A stretch of 7,868 nt of DNA from Synechococcus sp. UW140 (GTDB lineage: Bacteria; Cyanobacteriota; Cyanobacteriia; PCC-6307; Cyanobiaceae): the NCBI GenBank assembly GCA_945878795.1, contig CAMDWF010000097.1, forward strand, positions 1 through 7,868, written 5' to 3'. The position numbers and the translations under genes are program-made. The notes below the pieces were generated by a model that saw nothing but the letters and a program-made list of their open reading frames with translations, had not been told where the DNA came from and made no database searches. This document shows positions 1 through 6,810 of the stretch, one piece after another (position 1 is the first letter of the stretch; every line of letters begins with the position of its first letter).

Positions 1-65
1 CCCCCGACCACTACTGGACCCCGATCCACTCCATCCGCATGACACCCAGCCGCCCTGCGGCCTGA
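1..65 (+). CDS. 3' end of an upstream gene, product unknown
   Basis: The plus frame running from position 3 to the TGA at 63-65 is open and ends in ...HYWTPIHSIRMTPSRPAA. The TGA overlaps the ATG of the following AraC-family gene as TGATG. That arrangement is typical of translationally coupled genes and is the main reason to believe this is a real gene end. Only about 20 residues are visible and I do not recognise the family. The frame could also be open by chance in GC-rich DNA, so confidence is low. Confidence 0.35.
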   Translation, partial: PDHYWTPIHSIRMTPSRPAA

Positions 66-1003
66 TGGCCGCCACTTCCCGCTCGGCACGGCTGCAGAGC
101 GTTGTCTTCGACGAGTGGGCAGAGAATCTGGCCCAGAGCCTCGGCAACCACCGCAGCACCCTGCTGACGCCTGAGATTCCCTTCTCCTCCTGCCTGCGCA
201 TCAGCCAGGTTGGGCAGGCGGCGGTGCTGGCGATTGAAGGCACATCGTCGGTGCGGCTTGAGCGCGTGCAGCCTTTGGATCGGGCGGTTCTCTGGCTGCC
301 ACGCCAGGGTTGGGTGAAGGAACGGCTGAACGGCCGCCCTGTGGTTGCCGAACCCGGCAGCGCGATGCTGTGCTTGCCCGGCGATGAGCTGGTGGGCGAA
401 TCCAGCCCCAGCCTGAAGGGCGTTTCGGTGGTGCTGCCCGCTTTGCTGCTTGGGGAGCCCAGCGGCTGGCTCCGCTTCCAGCCGCGGCACCTACGGGAGG
501 GAACGGAGGTGGTCGCGCTACTCCATTCGGCCCTCGATCTGGTGGCAAGCCTGGGCCAGGCCAGCGCCGATCCGCGCTTCCTCCTGGCGGCTGTGGTTGA
601 TCAGCTGCTGTTCTGGCGCGATCTGGTGGGAGATGTCTCGCGCAACAGCATCGGTGATGCCGTCGACCGACGCCGCCTGATCGCCTCCGCCCGCGACTGG
701 ATTGAGGCCCACCTTGATCAGCCCTTTCGTGTCACCGATCTTGCGGGAGCTTTATACGTGTCTACCCGCAGCCTGCAGATGAGCTTCTGCGAACAGCTCG
801 GCCATTCTCCCCTGGAGGAAACGCGCCGCCTGCGCTTTCGCCGCCTGCGCCAGCAACTGCTCACAACGCCTGCGGCGCATGCTTCGATTGAGAGTCTGTT
901 CCGACGCTGCGGCCTGACCAGCTCTGCCCATACCCGTCGCCATTACCAGGAGTGGTGCGGCGAAACACCCCTTCAGAACCGCGCCCGGGCACTCGATCGC
1001 TGA
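65..1003 (+). CDS. AraC-family transcriptional regulator
   Basis: A 312-residue cytoplasmic DNA-binding protein. Residues about 203-310 form the AraC/XylS double helix-turn-helix domain. The first HTH lies around VTDLAGALYVSTRSLQMSF (223-241), followed by the family-typical EQLGHSPLEETRRLRFRRLR (244-263). The second HTH region ends in HYQEWCGETPLQNRAR, which matches the usual 'F...FG.TP..YR' ending. Residues about 30-190 resemble the AraC-type N-terminal sensing domain, but the ligand cannot be told from sequence. The length is normal for the family (280-330). The ATG at 65 is chosen because it overlaps the upstream stop (TGATG); I see no strong Shine-Dalgarno, consistent with coupling. The intact regulator lies just upstream of a decayed hydrolase, which may have been its target; that is an inference. 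The family is secure, the target is unknown. Confidence 0.85.
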   Translation: MAATSRSARLQSVVFDEWAENLAQSLGNHRSTLLTPEIPFSSCLRISQVGQAAVLAIEGTSSVRLERVQPLDRAVLWLPRQGWVKERLNGRPVVAEPGSAMLCLPGDELVGESSPSLKGVSVVLPALLLGEPSGWLRFQPRHLREGTEVVALLHSALDLVASLGQASADPRFLLAAVVDQLLFWRDLVGDVSRNSIGDAVDRRRLIASARDWIEAHLDQPFRVTDLAGALYVSTRSLQMSFCEQLGHSPLEETRRLRFRRLRQQLLTTPAAHASIESLFRRCGLTSSAHTRRHYQEWCGETPLQNRARALDR

Positions 1004-1144
1004 TGCGCCAGAACGCTGGACGCCGATGATGAAGTTGCTGGTGAGCTTGGCGGAGTGGAGGATGAAGGAAAAGCCGCTCGGGAGATAATCCGCCGTTTGG
1101 GCAAGCTCCAGTCTTGGCATGCCCCATACCCTCCGCCCCAAGGC

Positions 1145-1712
1145 CCTCGCCGCCCCCGGCTCTCCTTCGCCGCCTGGACCCTATATCTGCTCAGCGAAAA
1201 CGGCTCGGTGAAGGAGCTGGTGCAGGCCGACCGCATCCAGATCGTGCCGGTTCCCTTTGGCCCCTGCGGCAAGGCCAAGGCTACCGTGCACATGGCCGTT
1301 TCCGATGCCAGCGGCGATTCGGCGGTGATCGAGTAACTCAATGGCAAGCCGGTGATTGATCACGGCCCCCAGTACAAGGTGATGACCAACAGCCCAATCT
1401 ATAGCGACCAGCTCAAGCTCTACGCCTACTGGAGCAACCGCAACCGCAACCAGGAGCTGCCGGGTTCAATCCAGTCGCCCGACCGCTTCGTGCACGGCTC
1501 CTATTACAACCAGCAATTGCCCACCACCAGCGACACCCGCCAGGCCCTGGCCGGGGTGATGAGCGTGATGCGCAACGTCTCGCCCACTTGGTGGCGCAGC
1601 CTGATCGATCAAAAAAACAATGTCTATTACTTCGATTCGGCCCTCTCAGGGCAACGTGAACGCCCAGCTCAGGCCGGCCGCACCCATCACCTTCCTGGCG
1701 ACGAAGCCGTAG
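1145..1712 (+). pseudogene. Decayed linear amide C-N hydrolase (choloylglycine hydrolase superfamily)
   Basis: These are remains of an Ntn-type hydrolase related to penicillin V acylase and bile salt hydrolase, which cleave linear amide bonds using an N-terminal cysteine. Recognisable blocks in order are LSFAAWTLYLLSENGS (from 1160), IQIVPVPFGP, ATVHMAVSDASGDSAVIE, then a TAA at 1334-1336 where the family has Tyr, then LNGKPVIDHGPQYKVMTNSP in the same frame, QALAGVMSVMRNVS, IDQKNNVYYFDSALS, and a C-terminal block NAQLRPAAPITFLATKP ending at TAG 1710-1712. The last block lies in another frame (from about 1647). The roughly 25-30 residues expected between it and FDSALS are missing, so a deletion shifted the frame. 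About 15 residues also seem lost between VMRNVS and WWRSLIDQKN. The N-terminal half with the catalytic Cys is absent: only about 140 bases separate this fragment from the araC stop. The family assignment and missing parts rest on my memory of the conserved pattern. The gene cannot encode a working enzyme. Confidence 0.82.
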
Positions 1713-1844
1713 GGCTGTGTTTCACATGCCCTGATTCAACCTCACCAGTCTGAAGCAACGGAGATCACCCTGTCGGTCGGCCTGACCACCGATCCGCTGC
1801 ACCTGCTGCTGCTCAAGGACATCCGCCGCACCATGGGGCGTTGA
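1713..1844 (+). other. Open stretch after the hydrolase remnant, probable gene debris
   Basis: Directly after the pseudogene stop, the same frame is open for 43 codons to TGA 1842-1844. It contains SEATEITLSVGLTTDPLHLL and ends ...LLKDIRRTMGR. It has no ATG near its beginning and no ribosome binding site. I do not recognise the family. It may be the 3' end of a second deleted gene or a chance open frame in GC-rich DNA. Confidence 0.2.
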
Positions 1845-2075
1845 ACCCGGCCTTGATACCCCACGAGGCCAGAGCAGCCCGGTTGCGGGTCGCGTTGCTC
1901 CCCCACCCGTTTCCCCACCACCACCGCTTCTTCTCGTTGCTGGCGCCAAAGCGGAGAAGTGTGGATCAACAAGCCAGCAGAAGGTCAGGAATCAAATCAG
2001 GCGCTAGAATTTGTCCGAACTGCCTCAAAGGCAGCCAAAGAATGTCACCTTTCCTGAAGTTCACTTGGAGAAGAA
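1845..2075. other. Intergenic leader before the methyltransferase gene
   Basis: I see no convincing gene here. The base composition shifts from GC-rich to AT-richer at about 1950-1980. TAGAAT at 2005-2010 could be a -10 element for the methyltransferase, but the -35 position (about 1982-1987) has no TTGACA-like sequence. A small perfect hairpin, CTGCCT-CAA-AGGCAG, lies at 2020-2034 and would fall in the 5' leader of that transcript. It has no T-run, so it is not a classical terminator. Confidence 0.35.
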
Positions 2076-2777
2076 ATGCTAAGCCCAGAACTGGATCTGG
2101 AACCTATAGTCTCCTCAAGCGCATCGCGGATTGAACTATGGCAGCGACTCTTTGATGCGATTCAACCTCGGGATGTAGCGGAAATCGGTGTCTGGAAAGG
2201 TGAATTTGCCAAAGAAATGCTTTTGAGGTGTCAAACAATAAGTCGGTATTACATGGTCGATCCGTGGACGCATTTACCGACATGGAACAAACCATTCAAT
2301 ATCGATGCTACCTCGTTTGAGGCGGTCTACGAAGAAGCGATGAGTGCAACTAGTTTCGCCGCAAGCAAGATAGTAGTTCTTCGCGGTCAAACTTGCGAAG
2401 TAATAGACCAAATACCCGATGGCTCTTTGGATGCTGTCTACATAGATGGTGATCACACGTTGAGAGGTATAACAATTGATTTGATCAAGCTTGTCCCCAA
2501 GGTTAAGAATGGCGGAATTATCGGTGGAGATGACTTTGTTGCAACTCCGTGGCAGCACGATGTGCGGTTTGAGCCAACATTGGTTTGTCCATTTGCCGTC
2601 TACTTTGCCGAGGCCATGAATCTTCCAGTTGTTGCCATGCCGCATAATCAGTTCATTATACGTAAAGGCAATGGATTGTCTTTCTCGTTCACCGATATGA
2701 CGGGGGCCTACTCAGACCTGTCGCTCAACAAGATTCCTAAAGGCTGGGTGCGTGAGAAAGGTGATCAAATCTCGTAA
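2076..2777 (+). CDS. Class I SAM-dependent methyltransferase (Methyltransf_24-like)
   Basis: A 233-residue soluble protein with a Rossmann-type S-adenosylmethionine fold. Motif I is VAEIGVWKGEFAKEML (34-49), with the acidic E36 and Gly-containing loop. An acidic residue ends the second strand in YYMVDPW (58-64). LDAVYIDGDHTLRG (118-131) is the strand 4 and post-motif signature, followed by GGIIGGDDF (147-154-like). The IDGDH plus GGDDF combination is typical of the Methyltransf_24 family, often found in O-antigen or glycan clusters; the substrate here is unknown. The start at ATG 2076 is supported by GGAG at 2067-2070, five bases upstream. The gene is visibly AT-richer than the araC, comEC and glyQ genes, uses A/T-ending codons, and stands alone near a tRNA, which suggests horizontal acquisition. 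It looks intact. Confidence 0.85.
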   Translation: MLSPELDLEPIVSSSASRIELWQRLFDAIQPRDVAEIGVWKGEFAKEMLLRCQTISRYYMVDPWTHLPTWNKPFNIDATSFEAVYEEAMSATSFAASKIVVLRGQTCEVIDQIPDGSLDAVYIDGDHTLRGITIDLIKLVPKVKNGGIIGGDDFVATPWQHDVRFEPTLVCPFAVYFAEAMNLPVVAMPHNQFIIRKGNGLSFSFTDMTGAYSDLSLNKIPKGWVREKGDQIS

Positions 2778-3027
2778 AGGCCGTGTGTGCTTACCTACCG
2801 GTGGTTGGACTAGTCCTTTGCCGTAAATGACCAGCGCCTTACGGAAGATACCTCGTCTCGAATTTCAGCTTCTCTTTCGATTCTTGGCTTAATAACAGCG
2901 TCATCTCGCCAGGACTGGGTGGTCGATCTCCCGTGCGGCATAGGCCAGGGCGGCCTGCAGGCGGATCCCCATGCCGAGAAAGCAGGGCGCACGAAAGAGC
3001 CGGGACAACCCCAAAAACTCTTAAGAA
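2778..3027. other. Intergenic region between methyltransferase and tRNA-Ser
   Basis: I found no convincing gene. The perfect palindrome GGACTAGTCC lies at 2807-2816, and an inverted repeat CCGTAA...TTACGG (arms 2821-2826 and 2839-2844) follows; either could be structured 3' RNA of the methyltransferase transcript, but neither has a T-run. Composition returns to GC-rich at about 2910. On the minus strand a 40-codon stop-free run (2901-3020) ends in AREIDHPVLAR and may be a gene remnant. Just 3' of the tRNA (minus strand) the palindrome TCTTAAGA followed by GTTTTT may serve as a weak tRNA terminator. Confidence 0.3.
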
Positions 3028-3112
3028 CGGAGAGGGTGGGATTCGAACCCACGGAAGGTTTCCCTTCAAACGATTTCGAGTCGTTCGCTTTCGACCACTC
3101 AGCCACCTCTCC
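3028..3112 (-). tRNA. tRNA-Ser (anticodon CGA)
   Basis: An 85-nt class II tRNA read on the minus strand. The acceptor stem GGAGAGG (3106-3112) pairs with CCTCTCC (3029-3035), with discriminator G at 3028. The D-arm region is TGGCTGAGTGGTCGAAAGC. The anticodon stem AACGA/TCGTT encloses the loop CTCGAAA (3074-3080), giving anticodon CGA at 3076-3078, which reads the serine codon UCG. The long variable arm GAAGG-GAAA-CCTTC is diagnostic of tRNA-Ser. The T-arm is GTGGG-TTCGAAT-CCCAC. CCA is not encoded: the next bases are TTC. All stems pair as expected, so this is very likely functional. Confidence 0.97.
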
Positions 3113-3198
3113 AAGCCCATGGCGCCTATTCCCCGTTGGATGCAGGGAAGTCATTGCCGTAGACAGGAGCCACTGTAAGGATCGACGGGACCCCAGCC

Positions 3199-3528
3199 TT
3201 GAACGACGCCAACCCATCTGCCCCAGCTCCCTTGCATGACCTGCAGCTCCAGGTGCATAACCTGGCCAGGGAGGTGCGGCAGTTGCGCTCTGAAGTGGCC
3301 TTGCTGCGCTCGCTGCTGGAATCCGAGGGCAGGGCCTTGGGGCGTGCTGCCAGTTCCAGCGCCAGCACCTTGCTAGCGCTGCGTAACGGCGAGCGGCTCA
3401 ACAGTGAGGTGCGGCAGCGGTTGGCAACCTGCTCTGCGGGCGAGTCAGGTGAAACCCCCACCGAGGTGGATCTGCTGATCGATCGGCTGCATGGTTTGGC
3501 TGAGGGCCCTATTGGCGATCGCGCCTGA
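3199..3528 (+). CDS. Small conserved-looking coiled-coil protein, function unknown
   Basis: A 109-residue soluble protein with no signal peptide or membrane segment. Residues about 12-45 (for example LQLQVHNLAREVRQLRSEVA) show a heptad pattern of Leu/Val typical of a coiled coil, so it probably oligomerises or binds a partner. The C-terminal part ends TEVDLLIDRLHGLAEGP. The start is taken as TTG 3199, the first start-type codon after an in-frame TAG at 3160-3162; GGGA at 3187-3190 is a weak ribosome binding site. A later GTG (VHNLAREV) is an alternative. Codon use is GC-rich like its neighbours. It is convergent with comEC, 71 bases away. I think it belongs to the small hypothetical proteins of picocyanobacteria, but I cannot name the family. 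Confidence 0.65.
   Translation: MNDANPSAPAPLHDLQLQVHNLAREVRQLRSEVALLRSLLESEGRALGRAASSSASTLLALRNGERLNSEVRQRLATCSAGESGETPTEVDLLIDRLHGLAEGPIGDRA
3515..3522. repeat. HIP1 palindrome
   Basis: One perfect GCGATCGC octamer near the 3' end of the small coiled-coil gene. HIP1 is highly over-represented in many cyanobacterial genomes. A single copy in about 7.9 kb of GC-rich DNA is only mild support for a cyanobacterial origin. Confidence 0.5.
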
Positions 3529-3557
3529 TCTCCTCGTCAGGCCTGCGCCAGGCTCGA

Positions 3558-3582
3558 TTAAGGGCCCAGTACTCACCCTTAA
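3558..3582. terminator. Inverted repeat between convergent genes, possible bidirectional terminator
   Basis: TTAAGGG (3558-3564) and CCCTTAA (3576-3582) form a 7-bp stem with an 11-nt loop. It lies in the 71-base gap between the plus-strand coiled-coil gene and the minus-strand comEC, where a shared transcription end is expected. No T-run follows on either strand, so termination is an inference from position. A second short hairpin, GCCTG-CGC-CAGGC, lies just before it at 3541-3553. Confidence 0.4.
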
Positions 3583-3599
3583 AGGCCAGGGCACACCCT

Positions 3600-5750
3600 T
3601 CAGGACCCAGCTGCCACCAGGGAGCCCCGCTCACCACTGCTTTGCCAGCTTTTGGGCAGCTGCGTCGTTGCTGGCGCCCTGCCGCTGATCCAGACGCGCC
3701 TGGGCGCGTGCTGCTCCAGCCAGCGCCGCTCGCCGGCCAGGGGTTGAAAACCCAGCCACAATCCCGCCTGGTTCGCAGCTTTGGGGCTGTGGCGCCAGGC
3801 CTGCAGGGAGCCCCGATCGGGCAGCAGCAGCCAACGCTGGCCGCCGAACTGCAGCTGCAAGGCGTTGCTCTCGGCGGAGAGGGCTTCAACCGCCAAGCCG
3901 TCGCTGCGCAGTCGTTGGCCTGGCCCCAGCGGTGCGCTGTCATCGCCCGACAGCAGCACCAGGGGCGCCAGGGTCCGCCAGCAGTCCGGCTCGGGGCTGG
4001 CCAAAGGATCCAGCGACAACACCCAGTCGTAGCGGGGACTGCCCAGCCCGGTCGCCAGCCGTGCCGCCCGCCGGCAGCTGAAGCCATCGGCGCGGCTGGC
4101 CACCAGGGCCGCCCGCCCCTGGTGGCGCGCCACCAGCAGATCGGCGTCGCCATCGCGCACCAGCATCAGGGCATCGGCGCGCAGGCTGGCGACATGGATC
4201 GACACCACCAGGACCAACAGGCCACTGGCCAGCAGCCGCCAGCGCCGCCGCAGGCCCGGCACCAACCAACCCAGCAGGCCCAGGGCCAATCCCAGCACCA
4301 AACAGGGCTGGGGCCTGCCGGTTTGCCATTGGGCCATCGGCAGCTGGGCAAAGCCATGGGCCAATTGCAATAACAAGCTCGCCAGGGCGGCCAAGGGTTT
4401 CAACAAAACGCCCGTCAGCGGTGGTGCCACCAAATCCAGCAGGGCCACGGCCATGGACCCCAGGGTGAGGGGGGTTAGCAGCGGCGCCGCCAGCACATTG
4501 GCCGGCACGGCCCAAAGGGGTAGCGCCCCGAAATGGAGCAGCTGCAGCGGCAGGGTCCAGAGGGTGGCGGCCAGGGGTACGGCGACGGCGGCCGCCAGCC
4601 AGCGCCGCAGCCACGAACCCCCTTTGCCTGCTTGGCTTTCGCCGTCCCGATCTTCCCCTGCCCCCAGGGCCTCTTGCGGTCTGGTGACGCTGCCCCCCAG
4701 CAGCGCCTGCTCCAGGGGGCTGGCGCTCACCAACAGGCCTGAGGTGGCGGCCACCGACAGTTGGAAGCCCACGTCCTGGAGCCAATCGGGCCGCACCAGC
4801 AGCATCACGGCGGCGGCCATGACCAACCAGGGCAGGGGCCGGCTGCGGCGCCCGAATTCCAGGGCCACCAGGGCGACGGCGCCGGTGAGCACCGCCCGCA
4901 CCACCGAGGGCTGGGGCCCGGCCAGCAGCAAAAACAAGCCAATCGCCAGGGCCGCCAGCGGCAGTCGCAGCGATCGACCCAGGGGTTTGGCCAGCGCCAG
5001 CACCGCCCCTAACAGCACCGTGAGATGGAAACCGGAGGCGGCGAGTGCGTGGGAGAGGCCGGCGACGCGAAAGTCATCCCGCAACTCGCTGGGCAGGGGC
5101 ACCACGGCACTGCCCAGCACCAGGGCCGCCAGCAGCCCGCCCTGGTTGGGACCGGCCTGGCGCAGGAAGGTGGCGGCGATGCGGCGGCGCAGGTCGGCGA
5201 TCGGGGTGGCGGGGCGCTGCAGCACGCTGAACTGCTCGACCCGCACCTGGCTCCAGACCCCCTGGCGTCCCAGCCGCTCCCGGGCGCTCGCCAGCAGCGG
5301 GTGGGCGGCGGACCGCGGCCGCATCAAAGTGCCTTCGACCCGCAGCTGCCAGCCCTCCTGCAGGGTCGGGCAGCGGAAGAAGAGCAGCTCGCTGGCGCCG
5401 CCATCGCTGTCCAGCAACACCCGGCAGCCCGGGACTCCCCCGTCCCTGGCCTTGCCCTCGGCCTCGTCCTTGACTCCCGCCTTTGCTGGCTCCTGCAGGG
5501 GCACCGGATCCGTCCGCAGCCGTCCTTGCAGTCGCACTGAGGCGGCCTTGTCCCCAGCCGCCAGCCAGCGCACCGGATCCTCTGGCCCGGGTTGGGGTTG
5601 GCGGATCGCGGTTCCCCACACCACCAGGGCCGCCAGCAGCAGGGGCACCAGCAGGGACAGGCCGGCCAACTTGACGCGCCCCTGCCGTGGCGCCCCCTGG
5701 CCTGAAGGCGTGGGAGCGGTCCTAGGGGGTGCGGGGGCTGCAGCAACCAT
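3600..5750 (-). CDS. comEC: ComEC/Rec2-family competence protein (DNA uptake channel)
   Basis: Inner-membrane channel that carries single-stranded DNA into the cytoplasm during natural transformation. The 716 residues begin with a hydrophobic segment (about 28-47) and a soluble region (about 60-180) at the place of the N-terminal domain. The Competence domain follows (about 200-520), with family motifs GLSHALAASGFHL (231-243), PSVVRA (281-286), DVGFQLSVAATSGLL (326-340), LPLQLLHFG (400-408) and NVLAAPLLTPLT (418-429), and many membrane helices. The last ~195 residues sit where ComEC usually has a metallo-beta-lactamase-like domain. The order LMLVRDGDADLLV, then YDWVLSLDPLASPEPD, then ALQLQFGGQRWLLLPDRG fits that layout, but the H-x-x-x-D-H metal site is absent. 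The ATG at 5750 avoids overlap with glyQ and directly precedes the N-terminal hydrophobic region; the frame is open to an ATG at 5972, but the extra 74 residues are Arg/Pro-rich shadow of glyQ. No clear Shine-Dalgarno is seen. Hydrophilic inserts lie at about 87-106 and 356-378. It follows glyQ by 82 bases on the same strand. Confidence 0.9.
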   Translation of the reverse strand: MVAAAPAPPRTAPTPSGQGAPRQGRVKLAGLSLLVPLLLAALVVWGTAIRQPQPGPEDPVRWLAAGDKAASVRLQGRLRTDPVPLQEPAKAGVKDEAEGKARDGGVPGCRVLLDSDGGASELLFFRCPTLQEGWQLRVEGTLMRPRSAAHPLLASARERLGRQGVWSQVRVEQFSVLQRPATPIADLRRRIAATFLRQAGPNQGGLLAALVLGSAVVPLPSELRDDFRVAGLSHALAASGFHLTVLLGAVLALAKPLGRSLRLPLAALAIGLFLLLAGPQPSVVRAVLTGAVALVALEFGRRSRPLPWLVMAAAVMLLVRPDWLQDVGFQLSVAATSGLLVSASPLEQALLGGSVTRPQEALGAGEDRDGESQAGKGGSWLRRWLAAAVAVPLAATLWTLPLQLLHFGALPLWAVPANVLAAPLLTPLTLGSMAVALLDLVAPPLTGVLLKPLAALASLLLQLAHGFAQLPMAQWQTGRPQPCLVLGLALGLLGWLVPGLRRRWRLLASGLLVLVVSIHVASLRADALMLVRDGDADLLVARHQGRAALVASRADGFSCRRAARLATGLGSPRYDWVLSLDPLASPEPDCWRTLAPLVLLSGDDSAPLGPGQRLRSDGLAVEALSAESNALQLQFGGQRWLLLPDRGSLQAWRHSPKAANQAGLWLGFQPLAGERRWLEQHAPRRVWISGRAPATTQLPKSWQSSGERGSLVAAGS

Positions 5751-5832
5751 GGCAGAGGGGTGGCTGGGCCAGGGTTCCCGGCCGCAGCCACGGCCTTGGT
5801 GACGCCCAAGGCCTCGGTTTGGGCGCGGGCTC

Positions 5833-6810
5833 TCAGGCCAGCGGCAGCAAGGCGGCCGCTGCCGCTGGCGGCTCAACCCCGGGCGGCTCAGCCGCTGGCT
5901 GCTCAGCCTCGCCCTCGCCCGCCAGCCAGGCTTGGCGCGGGGCCCCCTGCAGCAGGGGGAAACCCAGGCCACGCCGCTCGGCCAGCCAGGCCTCCGCCAC
6001 CTGGCGCGCCAGATGGCGGATGCGGCCGATGGTGGCGGTGCGTTCGGTCACCGAGATCACGCCACGGGCCTCCAGCAGGTTGAAGGTGTGGCTGCACTTG
6101 AGCACGTAATCGAGGGCCGGTGCGGGCAGGGCGGCGGCGATCAGATCGGTGGCTTCAGCCTCATAGAGGGCGAACAGTTGCTGCAGGCGCTGGGGGTTGG
6201 AGGCCTCGAAGTTGTAGGTGCATTGCCCCTTTTCAAACGGCAGCCAGATGTCGCCGTAGGAACGTTCGCCGTTCCAGGCCAGATCCCAAATGCTCTCTAC
6301 ATCCTGCAGGTACATGGCCAACCGCTCCAGGCCGTAGGTGATTTCAATCGACACGGGGCGGCAATCGAGACCGCCACACTGCTGGAAATAGGTGAACTGG
6401 GTCACCTCCATGCCATCGAGCCACACCTCCCAGCCCACCCCCCAGGCCCCCAGGGTCGGGGATTCCCAGTTGTCCTCGACAAAGCGGATGTCATGGTCGG
6501 CCGGCCGGATGCCCAGGGCCTCCAGGGAGGCCAGGTAGGTCTCCTGGATGCCGTCCGGCGAGGGCTTGATCAGCACCTGATATTGAAAATAGTGCTGGGC
6601 CCGGTTGGGATTGTCGCCGTAGCGGCCATCGGTGGGGCGTCGGCAGGGTTCGGGGTAGGCCACCGCCCAGGGTTCCGGCCCGATGGCCCGCAGCACCGTA
6701 TGGGGACTCATGGTGCCGGCCCCCTTCTCGGTGTCGTAGGGCTGGAGGATCAGGCAGCCCCGCTCCGCCCAGAAACCGTTGAGGCTGGCGATGATGTCCT
6801 GGAAATGCAT
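5833..6810 (-). CDS. glyQ: Glycine--tRNA ligase, alpha subunit
   Basis: Cytoplasmic class II aminoacyl-tRNA synthetase subunit that activates glycine with ATP; with the beta subunit GlyS it charges tRNA-Gly. The 325 residues start at the canonical MHFQDIIASLNGFWAERGC (ATG 6808-6810). In-frame upstream ATGs would add an Arg-rich leader not seen in the family. Recognisable catalytic-core blocks are PCRRPTDGRYGDNPNRAQHY (55-74), FVEDNWESPTLGAWGVGWEV (110-129), DGMEVTQFTYFQQCGG (132-147), ITYGLERLAMYLQ (157-169) and the C-terminal HTFNLLEARGVISVTERT (241-258). The enzyme is complete but ends in an Ala/Pro/Glu-rich tail (about 297-325) beyond the usual ~290-300 residues. glyS is not next to it; comEC follows on the same strand. 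The ribosome binding site is weak. Identity is secure. Confidence 0.97.
   Translation of the reverse strand: MHFQDIIASLNGFWAERGCLILQPYDTEKGAGTMSPHTVLRAIGPEPWAVAYPEPCRRPTDGRYGDNPNRAQHYFQYQVLIKPSPDGIQETYLASLEALGIRPADHDIRFVEDNWESPTLGAWGVGWEVWLDGMEVTQFTYFQQCGGLDCRPVSIEITYGLERLAMYLQDVESIWDLAWNGERSYGDIWLPFEKGQCTYNFEASNPQRLQQLFALYEAEATDLIAAALPAPALDYVLKCSHTFNLLEARGVISVTERTATIGRIRHLARQVAEAWLAERRGLGFPLLQGAPRQAWLAGEGEAEQPAAEPPGVEPPAAAAALLPLA

Noticed and set aside
752..1141. Minus-strand ORF (129 codons) antisense to the araC 3' end
   Set aside because: It is mostly the mirror of the AraC HTH region. The short stretch beyond it (SGFSFILHSAKLTSNFIIG) looks protein-like, but too little is left to call a gene.
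1722..1972. Minus-strand ORFs of 75-76 codons between the hydrolase remnant and the methyltransferase
   Set aside because: Two overlapping frames of low complexity (Gly/Arg/Val runs), no ribosome binding site and no family match.
2919..3239. Plus-strand ORFs across the tRNA-Ser gene containing GGIRTHGRFPFKRF or RVGFEPTEGFPSNDFESFAF
   Set aside because: These are the well-known spurious translations of the antisense strand of tRNA-Ser; the tRNA itself folds perfectly.
4453..5802. Long plus-strand ORF (449 codons) opposite comEC
   Set aside because: It is a GC-rich shadow rich in Ser/Arg/Pro with no domain, while the minus strand has the full set of ComEC motifs.
5751..5972. 74-residue N-terminal extension of ComEC to an ATG at 5972
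   Set aside because: It overlaps the glyQ coding end, is Arg/Pro/Cys-rich and precedes the natural hydrophobic N-terminus that follows ATG 5750.
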